64,000 nucleotides of DNA from Marinobacter sp. ELB17 (GTDB taxonomy: Bacteria; Pseudomonadota; Gammaproteobacteria; Pseudomonadales; Oleiphilaceae), in NCBI RefSeq assembly GCF_000169375.1, contig NZ_AAXY01000005.1:124001-188000 (forward strand), read 5' to 3'. This document shows, in pieces, positions 19,915 through 27,409 of the stretch (the stretch's first letter is position 1; every line of letters begins with the position of its first letter). The position numbers were made by a program, and so were the translations under genes. Below the pieces are notes generated by a model. The model was given only the letters and a program-made list of their open reading frames with translations, made no database searches and was not told where the DNA came from.

Positions 19915-20442
19915 ATGAGCAAAAACACCTTGGCCCCGCAGCCCAGCCAGCTAAAACGCGACGATTTCGTTACTCGCTTCGCCGACATCTACGAACACTC
20001 CCCCTGGATTGCCGAACTGGCCTGGGAGCGCGGAATAGGGGGTGAGCAGGACTCGCCCCAGGGCCTTGCGGAGGCCATGGCCAGAATACTCGAGGAAGCC
20101 AGCACCGACCGCCAACTGGAGGTCATTCGGGCTCACCCGGATCTTGCGGGCAAGGCAGCCATCGCTGGCACACTGACTGACGATTCCACCCGCGAACAAG
20201 CGGGCGTAGGCCTTGACCAATGCACGCCTGACGAAATGGCGCGTTTCGAGCGTCTCAATGACGCCTACAGGCATCGTTTCGGCTTTCCCTTCGTGATGGC
20301 CGTCAGCGGCAGCAACCGCTACGCGATCCTGAATGCTTTCGAAAAGCGTCTGGAGAACAGTCTTGAGAAAGAACGCCGCACTGCCATTGGGCAGATCAAT
20401 CGCATCGCCCTATTCCGACTTAAGGCTCGTGCTGCGTCCTGA
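19915..20442 (+). CDS. uraD: OHCU decarboxylase UraD
   Basis: 175 residues from ATG 19915 (MSKNTLAPQPSQLKRDDFVT). Conserved segments: FADIYEHSPWIAELAW with the catalytic His, VIRAHPDLAGKAAIAGTLT, and FPFVMAVSGSNRYAILNAFE. It decarboxylates 2-oxo-4-hydroxy-4-carboxy-5-ureidoimidazoline to (S)-allantoin, feeding PuuE. It is the only plus-strand gene of the left half of the purine region. Confidence 0.94.
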   Translation: MSKNTLAPQPSQLKRDDFVTRFADIYEHSPWIAELAWERGIGGEQDSPQGLAEAMARILEEASTDRQLEVIRAHPDLAGKAAIAGTLTDDSTREQAGVGLDQCTPDEMARFERLNDAYRHRFGFPFVMAVSGSNRYAILNAFEKRLENSLEKERRTAIGQINRIALFRLKARAAS

Positions 20443-20454
20443 GAATGCCGGTCA

Positions 20455-20502
20455 TCGCCCGAGAGCTCCGATCTGCATCGCATAACCATCGTGCTCGGGC
20501 GA
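20455..20502 (+). terminator. Inverted repeat after uraD
   Basis: TCGCCCGAG (20455-20463) pairs with CTCGGGCGA (20494-20502) across a 30-base loop and is followed by GCATTTTC. It could terminate uraD transcription. Confidence 0.35.
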
Positions 20503-20636
20503 GCATTTTCACTGGGTTGAAGATGAACATATAAAAGTATTGCAGCAACGACCAGACGATATTTTGGCGGCGCCCGCCTGGTAGGTGGTGCTCGGCTACT
20601 GAATGGTCAAAGCTGAAGGAAGGGTTACACAATCGG

Positions 20637-20681
20637 GAGTCGGATATTGACGGGAGCCGGTTGTTTGAAAATGTCCGACTC
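20637..20681. terminator. Inverted repeat after the Tsx-like porin gene
   Basis: GAGTCGGA (20637-20644) and TCCGACTC (20674-20681) form an 8-bp stem with a long loop just beyond the stop at 20691. It may act as a transcript end on the minus strand, but no clear T-run follows. Confidence 0.3.
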
Positions 20682-20690
20682 GCGGAACGA

Positions 20691-21467
20691 TCAGAAGTGG
20701 TATTTTACCAAGGCGCTGACAGAGCTCTGGGTATCCATGAGGTTGTCGCCCAGACCGAACTTGTTGTTCCAGTACTGGTACTCCACGCCAGCGTATAGAA
20801 CACCCGGTTCGCCCCAGAAGTTGCTCACGTCCAGCTTGATCTGCGGCACGAACTGGAATTCTGACTCGTGATCAGACTCGGCGGTGGACCAGTCAATATA
20901 GCCGTCGATCAGGAAGAGGGCTGAGCCCACGTTGAAAGGCGCTCCCCAGGTGACTGTCAACTGGAGGTCGTTGCTGATCTGCTCGTTGTCCACGTAGTTG
21001 AACGAGGTGTTGAAGTAAAGGAAGCCTGGCACATCCCACGCAAGACCGAAACCGCCCATGTAGTTGTTGATCGGGTTACTACCGTCGTCACCAAACTCGT
21101 ACTGGGCGGCCAGGAACACGTCCTTGACCGGCCCGAAGCTCAAATCAGATCCGGTCAGCCAGTTGCCGCTCAAGTTAGGGGCGAATTCGCCATAGAGGTT
21201 ATCGGTTCCCTCTTCATTGCCCTGGCCCTGGTCCCGGTCAATGAAGAAGAAGGTGCTGCCCCAGTTGTGAGCGGTGGCGTTCTCGAAGGTGAAGAAGGTA
21301 GCTTCAAACTCCTTGCCGCCGTTACCGCCGGCGTCGAATTCAACGCCCTGGTACTGGTTGCTCTGCAGGATGGAAATACTGGTACCTCCGAAAAACTTCT
21401 CGGCATGGGCTGCCGGGGGGAACGCCACAGCAACACCGATCGCAATCAGGCTTTTTTGAATTAACAT
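20691..21467 (-). CDS. Tsx-like nucleoside-specific outer membrane channel
   Basis: 258 residues with a signal peptide (MLIQKSLIAIGVAVAFPPAAHA) and a C-terminal Phe (SALVKYHF), the mark of outer-membrane barrels. Alternating aromatic beta-strands such as FEATFFTFENATAHNWGSTFFF and GVLYAGVEYQYWNNKFG, and the GSTFFFIDRD motif, match the Tsx/OmpK family. Tsx-type channels pass nucleosides, so this one probably admits purine nucleosides or bases into the periplasm. It lies 75 bp after the nucleobase permease gene and may share its operon. Confidence 0.82.
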   Translation of the reverse strand: MLIQKSLIAIGVAVAFPPAAHAEKFFGGTSISILQSNQYQGVEFDAGGNGGKEFEATFFTFENATAHNWGSTFFFIDRDQGQGNEEGTDNLYGEFAPNLSGNWLTGSDLSFGPVKDVFLAAQYEFGDDGSNPINNYMGGFGLAWDVPGFLYFNTSFNYVDNEQISNDLQLTVTWGAPFNVGSALFLIDGYIDWSTAESDHESEFQFVPQIKLDVSNFWGEPGVLYAGVEYQYWNNKFGLGDNLMDTQSSVSALVKYHF

Positions 21468-21542
21468 TATGAGTATCCTAATTTTTGTGGTTGTTTGAGT
21501 GGAACTGGCGCAACGTTATGCCGCGCGGCGGCGGCCCGGGTG

Positions 21543-22919
21543 TCACAGAAAAGCGAAATAGGCAATGGAGGCGACGCAGATCACATAGAGGCTGATCGAT
21601 ACCTTCTCGTGCTGACCGGTCAGCAGCTTCAGCACTGCGTATGTCAGAAAGCCCAGGGCGATGCCGTCTGCGATGGAGAAGGTCAGCGGGATCATCACTA
21701 CCATGATGATTGCCGGGATCGTATCGGTAAGGTCTTCCCAATCGATATGCACGAGACCGCTCATCATCAGCATCGCCACATAGATCAGCGCACCTGCGGT
21801 GGCATAGGCGGGGACCATGCTCGCGAGTGGTGCGAAAAACAACGCCATGAGAAACAGGACGCCGACCGTCACCGCCGTGAGGCCAGTGCGACCACCTGCG
21901 GCAACACCGGAGGCACTTTCCACATAGCTGGTCACCGGTGGGCAGCCGACAAGCGCACCCGCGACACTGGACGTACTGTCAGCCTTTAGAGCTCGGGACA
22001 GGTTCTGGATCTTGCCGTCTTCATCTACCAGATGGGCACGGTGCGCTACGCCCATCAGGGTGCCAGCCGTGTCGAACAGATTCACGAAAAGAAATGCCAG
22101 AACGACGCTGATCATCGTCACGTTAAACGCTCCGGCAATATCCAGCGCCAACCAAGTAGGTGCAAGGCTTGGTGGCATTGAGACCACCCCCGAATACGTC
22201 ACCAGCCCTAAAGCCCAACCAATCGCCGTGACCGTAAGCATGCTGATCAGGATCGCACCGAACACTTTATGGTGGCTGAGTACCGCAATCATCAAGAAGC
22301 AAAAGGCCGCCAACAGTGCCGGAGGCTCACCAAGCGAGCCCAGGGTGACTAATGTCGCCGGGCTGGCGACGATAATCCCGGCAGATTTCAAACCGATCAG
22401 CCCGAGAAACAGCCCCACCCCGGCACCCATGGCAAAGCGAAGACTCATAGGGATGCTGTTTAGCAACCATTCCCGGATGCGCGACAGGCTCATAATCATG
22501 AACAGAATTCCGGAGATGAAAACTGCCCCGAGGGCAACCTCCCAGGCGTAACCCATTTCACCAACGACCGTAAAGGTGAAAAAGGCATTGAGCCCCATGC
22601 CCGGGGCCAGACCCACCGGCCAATTGGCGTAAAAGCCCATGAGCAGGCAACCGAATGCTGCACCGATACAGGTCGCGACGAACGCGGCTCCGTGATCAAT
22701 GCCCGCAATTGCCATGATATTGGGGTTTACGAAGATGATGTAGGCCATGGTAACGAACGTTGTGAAACCTGCGACCAATTCCGTCTTGACGCTGGTATTG
22801 TGCTCGTTGAGTTTGAATATCCGGTCGAGCCAAGTTTTATTTTCTGATTGTCGAAGCGAACGCCGTTCTTGCTTTATGGTTTCCACAAGGTGTTCCTCAT
22901 CATTATTGTTGTCGATCAC
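21543..22919 (-). CDS. AzgA-type NCS2 purine base permease
   Basis: 458 residues with about 12-14 transmembrane segments. The N-terminal VKTELVAGFTTFVTMAYIIFVNP and GLAPGMGLNAFFTFTVV motifs and the later SVAGALVGCPPVTSYVESASGVAAGGRTG segment identify the AzgA-like branch of NCS2 permeases, H+ symporters for adenine, guanine and hypoxanthine. The substrate fits adenine deaminase, GuaD and XdhABC in the same region. Two GTATAC palindromes lie upstream. Confidence 0.9.
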   Translation of the reverse strand: MIDNNNDEEHLVETIKQERRSLRQSENKTWLDRIFKLNEHNTSVKTELVAGFTTFVTMAYIIFVNPNIMAIAGIDHGAAFVATCIGAAFGCLLMGFYANWPVGLAPGMGLNAFFTFTVVGEMGYAWEVALGAVFISGILFMIMSLSRIREWLLNSIPMSLRFAMGAGVGLFLGLIGLKSAGIIVASPATLVTLGSLGEPPALLAAFCFLMIAVLSHHKVFGAILISMLTVTAIGWALGLVTYSGVVSMPPSLAPTWLALDIAGAFNVTMISVVLAFLFVNLFDTAGTLMGVAHRAHLVDEDGKIQNLSRALKADSTSSVAGALVGCPPVTSYVESASGVAAGGRTGLTAVTVGVLFLMALFFAPLASMVPAYATAGALIYVAMLMMSGLVHIDWEDLTDTIPAIIMVVMIPLTFSIADGIALGFLTYAVLKLLTGQHEKVSISLYVICVASIAYFAFL

Positions 22920-23027
22920 CCAGAGTGCCTATAGCAAGTGCCAATAGCCTCTTGAGGAAGGTGGCTGGCTCACCCTGCTAACGGATTGTTGACCGATAGG
23001 TTAGGAAAGCCCAGTTCGATTATGCTT

Positions 23028-23037
23028 TTGTATACAA
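23028..23037. promoter_or_regulatory. Perfect TTGTATACAA operator upstream of the purine permease
   Basis: The ten bases TTGTATACAA form a perfect palindrome and are the best example of the repeated motif, 109 bases before the permease start. A related ATTGTACACA follows at 23137-23146. Confidence 0.65.
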
Positions 23038-23136
23038 TAATTGCAACGGTAATATCCGACAAAACTCACAATATTAAAAACTAAAAAAAGTTATCGGCCC
23101 GCGATGCGGAAGTAAAGGCAGATATTTCTATTTTGG

Positions 23137-23146
23137 ATTGTACACA
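23137..23146. promoter_or_regulatory. Second GTATAC-type site in the permease-guaD interval
   Basis: ATTGTACACA, one mismatch in the central GTATAC. It is about 100 bp from the better palindrome and about 90 bp beyond the guaD stop. Confidence 0.4.
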
Positions 23147-23233
23147 GTGAGTAAACGAAAGAATGGGTTGACCGCGCATAGCTTTTCGGACAACACAGCA
23201 ATGTATTGGGCCGACATGCCGCCGGCACACATT

Positions 23234-24535
23234 TCACCGTTGATGTACCGACACCCCTGCACTAAACGTTTCCATTACTACCCGGTCGTCACCTAGTATG
23301 ATCAAAGCAAAAAGGCGTTCCCTCAGGGTTTTTGCTTGGCTCAGGCGGTGGCGCAGCAAAGGAGTGGCATGGTAGTCGAGCACGACAAAGTCGGCCTCTT
23401 TGCCCGGCTTCAGATTGCCGATCTTGTCATCCAGGTAGAGCGAGCGAGCGCCGCCGAGGGTGGCAAGATACAGAGCCTTGAATGGATCGAGCTTCTGACC
23501 CTGAAGCTGTAACACCTTATATGCCTCGTTGAGGCTTTGCAGCTGTGAAAAACTGGTGCCAGCCCCAACATCGGTCCCCAAACCCACCAGGACGCCGTGC
23601 TCTTCCAGCCTGGCCAAGTCAAGCAGGCCGCTGCCAAGAAAAAGATTTGAGGTTGGGCAGAAGGCAACCGCCGAGCCGGTCTCGGCGAGGCGCTGACACT
23701 CGTCATCCCGCAGATGGACACCATGTGCGAACACCGAACGGGCGCCAATCAGGCCGTGGTGATCGTATACATCCAGGTAGCCATTCCGATCGGGGAAGAG
23801 TTCCTTTACCCATTCGATTTCCTGCAGATTCTCGGAAATGTGGGTGTGCATGTAGAGGTCGGGGTATTCCTTGAACAATCTGCCGGCCAAGGCCAACTGC
23901 TCCGGCGTACTCGTCGGCGCAAAACGTGGCGTGACCGCGTAGTGCAGACGGCCTTTGCCGTGCCAGCGCTCGATTAATTCCTTGCTGTCCAAATAGCCCG
24001 ACTCCGGGGTGTCGGTCAGGCAAACCGGCGCATTCCGGTCCATCAGCACCTTGCCGGCGATCATCCGCAGGTTGAGAGTTGCAGCCCGCGCAAAGAACGC
24101 CTCCACCGACTGCTTGTGCACGGTGCCAAAGACCAGTGCAGTGGTGGTGCCGTTGCGCAGTAACTCACCGAGAAACAGCTCAGCCTGAGCACGAGCGTAA
24201 TCAGGGTCAACAAACCGGGCTTCACTAGGAAATACGTATGTTTCCAGCCAATCGAGCAATTGCGCGCCATAGGAGCCAATGATACCAACCTGCGGCAAAT
24301 GGATATGGGTATCGATAAAGCCGGGGGTAATCAGCGCATTCGGATAGGTAGCCACTTTCACGTTTTTGGGCAATGCCGGCAACATGTGTTCAGCGTCGCC
24401 GAGTTCGACAACCACGCCATCCTCAACAACCAACAGGCCGTCTTCGAAATATTGGTGGGACGCATCGACGTCCACCTCACGCGGATCATCAGTACAGTGA
24501 AGGATGGCGGCACGGTAGGCTTTGCGTTGGGTCAT
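23234..24535 (-). CDS. guaD: Guanine deaminase GuaD
   Basis: 433 residues from the ATG at 24535; an ATG four codons upstream (24547) is also possible, but GAGAG just before 24535 is the better ribosome site. Amidohydrolase motifs: PGFIDTHIHLPQ (Zn-binding His pair), YMHTHISENLQEIEW, VFAHGVHL and LGTDVGAGTSFS (catalytic Asp). GuaD converts guanine to xanthine and ammonia. A RutR-type site is found about 97 bp upstream. Confidence 0.93.
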   Translation of the reverse strand: MTQRKAYRAAILHCTDDPREVDVDASHQYFEDGLLVVEDGVVVELGDAEHMLPALPKNVKVATYPNALITPGFIDTHIHLPQVGIIGSYGAQLLDWLETYVFPSEARFVDPDYARAQAELFLGELLRNGTTTALVFGTVHKQSVEAFFARAATLNLRMIAGKVLMDRNAPVCLTDTPESGYLDSKELIERWHGKGRLHYAVTPRFAPTSTPEQLALAGRLFKEYPDLYMHTHISENLQEIEWVKELFPDRNGYLDVYDHHGLIGARSVFAHGVHLRDDECQRLAETGSAVAFCPTSNLFLGSGLLDLARLEEHGVLVGLGTDVGAGTSFSQLQSLNEAYKVLQLQGQKLDPFKALYLATLGGARSLYLDDKIGNLKPGKEADFVVLDYHATPLLRHRLSQAKTLRERLFALIILGDDRVVMETFSAGVSVHQR

Positions 24536-24631
24536 AGTCACTCTCATTGAAAATCTGATTTGTCACGGCGATTTGGGCGCCGAGTACAAGCGAGAAATTT
24601 AAAGAGAGTTTACTTGGGGGTCAATAAAAAC

Positions 24632-24646
24632 TTGACCACTAAGTCA
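24632..24646. promoter_or_regulatory. RutR-type operator upstream of guaD
   Basis: TTGACCACTAAGTCA matches the known RutR consensus TTGACCA-NN-TGGTCAA closely in the left arm and partly in the right. It lies between guaD and the RutR-like regulator gene. Confidence 0.5.
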
Positions 24647-24746
24647 GCAAATTCCAATTCGACAGAACATCCGTACACAACGGCGGCAAAGCAGGTCAGA
24701 ATGCCTCAGCTCGCTTCGGGTCGAGCGCAGCAGCCCCATCGCGGCA

Positions 24747-25433
24747 TTACGGTAATTCCAGACCGCAGCCACGCAGAATCACGGTCGTCAGAAAATCCGC
24801 GGCATGGTCGAAATCTTTTTGCACATACGCCTCCTTGTCCTCAATTATGAGGATCTGGGCCTGAAAATCGGCGTAGTGCTGTGTTGATGACCAGATAAGC
24901 AAAATGAGCTGTACGGGATCAACTCGCTCCATGCGACCCTCATCTATCCATTGCTGAATCACCTCAGAGCGCCCCCTTACCCACTCGCGCATACCGATGC
25001 ATAGGTGATTCTTGAGAAGCGGTGCGCCCTGAATGATTTCCATCGCGAATAAACGCGATGCCAGGGGATGAGTACGCGACATTTCTACCTTGGCACGGAT
25101 GAAATTGGCTAACGCCAGTGCCGGGTCGTCCTCCGGCTTTATTTCCGAAAGCACCGCATTCCAGCGGTCCATAATGTCATCGAACAGAGCGTAATAAATG
25201 CGTTGTTTATTGCTGAAGTAATAGAGCACGTTGGACTTTGGCAAGTCCGCCCGTTCGGCAATGCCCTGGACTGTCGTTCCGCGAAATCCGTGCAGCGCAA
25301 ACTCCTCTTCTGCGGCCGCGAGAATGAGCTCCCGGTTACGCTCTCGAATTCGGCCGGTACGCTTTGTTTGAGTTGTGCTCGGCGAGGACGGGCGACCGGC
25401 CTGACTGTCTTTGGATTTAATCTGGTTGGTCAT
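24747..25433 (-). CDS. RutR-like TetR-family regulator
   Basis: 228 residues from ATG 25433 (a TTG start at 25502 would add 23 residues). The HTH (LAAAEEEFALHGFRGTTVQG, LPKSNVLYYFSNKQRIYYAL) and the C-terminal domain (SRLFAMEIIQGAPLL, LILLIWSSTQHYADFQAQIL) match E. coli RutR segment by segment. RutR senses uracil and controls pyrimidine and purine genes. Here it lies between guaD and xdhABC, with RutR-like sites on both sides, so it probably controls purine catabolism. The ligand may be a purine or uracil. Confidence 0.85.
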   Translation of the reverse strand: MTNQIKSKDSQAGRPSSPSTTQTKRTGRIRERNRELILAAAEEEFALHGFRGTTVQGIAERADLPKSNVLYYFSNKQRIYYALFDDIMDRWNAVLSEIKPEDDPALALANFIRAKVEMSRTHPLASRLFAMEIIQGAPLLKNHLCIGMREWVRGRSEVIQQWIDEGRMERVDPVQLILLIWSSTQHYADFQAQILIIEDKEAYVQKDFDHAADFLTTVILRGCGLELP

Positions 25434-25849
25434 TGGGTAGAGACTAGTAGTAGATGAGGGAATCAACGAACTGACAATAGCCGAACTCTCCTCTGTAATC
25501 AAAACCAGATCGACACCAAAGCGCTGGCCAGAAGATCCGAAGCCGTCGCCAACCAGTTTTCCAGTGTGTCTTGCGTCTCATCCGCATCAAGTACTTTTCT
25601 ATAGACCCCTAACTTATCGCTTTTCAGTTGAAACCTGATAATTGCCACTAAAAACTAGACTATTTGGTCAGGTAAATGTAAAACAGAATTTGGGCCCAAG
25701 AGACATTTGGCATCCGTGAGGCGGAATGGCCTGTGCGATTGCGGGAATTGACTAGGGTATGCGCGGCTCATTAGCAGATCTCAGCGTCAGCAAAGTCGAG
25801 CTGATGCCAAAGTTTGAGTGGCGCGAGTTTAAAACAGCGGGGAAAATCT
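25434..25849. other. Regulatory region between the RutR-like gene and xdhA
   Basis: About 415 bases without a gene, with divergent promoters for the regulator and xdhA and one RutR-like site at 25656. Confidence 0.5.
25656..25670. promoter_or_regulatory. RutR-type operator upstream of xdhA
   Basis: TAGACTATTTGGTCA: the right arm TGGTCA is exact, the left arm is degenerate (TAGACTA for TTGACCA). It lies about 180 bp before xdhA, in the divergent control region. Confidence 0.45.
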
Positions 25850-27409
25850 GTGATCAAATTCTATCTGAACGGCAAACCCCAAAAGTTGACCAAAGCCGAC
25901 CCGAATATGAGCGTTTTAGACTGGCTGCGTACCGAAAAGCGGCTAACGGGCACCAAGGAAGGTTGTGCCTCCGGCGATTGCGGCGCCTGTACCGTTACCA
26001 TTGGCTCGCCAGACGCAGCCCAGTCCGGCCAGCTCCGTTACGATAGCGTCAACAGCTGTATCGCCCTGGTCGGAAGCCTGCATGGCAAACATCTGATAAC
26101 CGTCGATGCACTACGGGACGAACCCGCCCACCCGGTACAGAAGGAAATGGTCGAATGCCATGGCGCCCAGTGCGGATTCTGCACACCCGGGATCATCATG
26201 TCGCTGTTCGCCCTGCACACGGAAAGCGCGGCTACCGGCTCAGCGCCCAACGATGAGGCCGTGCTTGAATCCCTGTCGGGAAACCTATGCCGCTGCACCG
26301 GATACCGGCCGATTATCGACGCCGGACGCAAGGCCTGTGTCCAGACCTGGGAAGGCAATTCAGGCGGCACCGTCCTCAACCGGGGCGCCGCCCTCAGTGG
26401 TCCGATTGCCGCCGATTCAGCCAACGCCGCGCCAGGACTAAGTGGCCCGGCCTGGCTGCAATCACCGGACATGATCGCCGACCTGCTGAAAATCCAGAAA
26501 AGCGAAGCCAACCTCCGGAGTCACCAGGGATACCGCTACAACACCCCGACAACACTCGCCTCCCTGCGTGAACTGCGTGTGCAATTTCCGGAGGCACGAT
26601 TGCTTGCCGGCGGTACCGACCTGGCCCTGGAAATTACCCAGCAGCTGAAAGACCTTCCGCATCTGATCGCCCTCGGCGGCATCGAAGAACTCCAGGCAAT
26701 ACACGAAGATGATGACGGCATTTACCTGGGCGCGGCGGTGACCTATCGAGCCCTGTTCCATAAGCTGGCCGAACGCTGGCCTCACTTCGGGCCCATGCTG
26801 GAGCGACTCGGGTCCCGCCAGATCCGCAATGTCGGCACCATTGGCGGTAACGTTGGCAACGCCTCTCCCATCGGTGACATGCCGCCGGCCCTGATCGCCC
26901 TGGGGGCGGAACTAGAGCTGGACAGCTCCGACGGCGTTCGGCGTATACCACTGGAAACGTTTTTCCACGGCTACAAGCAGACCGACCTGCGCGCCAATGA
27001 ATTTATCCGTGGAGTCTGGATTCCCGCTTCGGCGACAGACGAGCAGTTGCTCATCTACAAAATCTCCAAACGCATGGACGATGACATCTCCGCCGTATTG
27101 GGCGCTTTCTGGCTTAAACGCGACGGCGAGCACATTGTAGATTGCCGTATTGCCTTCGGTGGCATGGCCGCAACGTCCAAACGCGCTCTGGGAGCCGAAG
27201 CCGCATTGCGCAGGCAGCCCTGGAATAGTGCTTCGGTCAGCGCGGCGATTGCCGCCCTGGAAGCCGAATTCCAGCCCATGACAGACGTGCGGGGTTCAGC
27301 CGCCTATCGTTTGCAGGTCGCCGGCAACCTGTTACGCCGTGCCTTGCTTGAAACCTCACAAAGTACTTCTGAAACCCGCCAGCCCCTGATGGTGACCGAC
27401 TATGCGTAA
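25850..27409 (+). CDS. xdhA: Xanthine dehydrogenase small subunit XdhA (FeS and FAD)
   Basis: 519 residues from GTG 25850 (VIKFYLNGKPQKLTKADPN), chosen because the [2Fe-2S] fold begins there and GGGGA lies upstream. The first cluster uses CASGDCGAC plus a later Cys; the second uses CGFCTPG and CRCTGYR. The FAD domain (about residues 200-380) shows LLAGGTDLALEITQQ and RNVGTIGGNVGNASPIGD, followed by a CO-dehydrogenase flavoprotein C-terminal domain. It passes electrons from the Mo site to NAD+. It overlaps xdhB by 8 bases. Confidence 0.94.
   Translation: MIKFYLNGKPQKLTKADPNMSVLDWLRTEKRLTGTKEGCASGDCGACTVTIGSPDAAQSGQLRYDSVNSCIALVGSLHGKHLITVDALRDEPAHPVQKEMVECHGAQCGFCTPGIIMSLFALHTESAATGSAPNDEAVLESLSGNLCRCTGYRPIIDAGRKACVQTWEGNSGGTVLNRGAALSGPIAADSANAAPGLSGPAWLQSPDMIADLLKIQKSEANLRSHQGYRYNTPTTLASLRELRVQFPEARLLAGGTDLALEITQQLKDLPHLIALGGIEELQAIHEDDDGIYLGAAVTYRALFHKLAERWPHFGPMLERLGSRQIRNVGTIGGNVGNASPIGDMPPALIALGAELELDSSDGVRRIPLETFFHGYKQTDLRANEFIRGVWIPASATDEQLLIYKISKRMDDDISAVLGAFWLKRDGEHIVDCRIAFGGMAATSKRALGAEAALRRQPWNSASVSAAIAALEAEFQPMTDVRGSAAYRLQVAGNLLRRALLETSQSTSETRQPLMVTDYA

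Larger units (their letters stand above)
22920..23233. other. Intergenic region between the purine permease and guaD
   Basis: About 310 bases without a gene. It holds the promoter of the AzgA-type permease and two operator-like palindromes (23028-23037 and 23137-23146). The rest is AT-rich. Confidence 0.5.
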
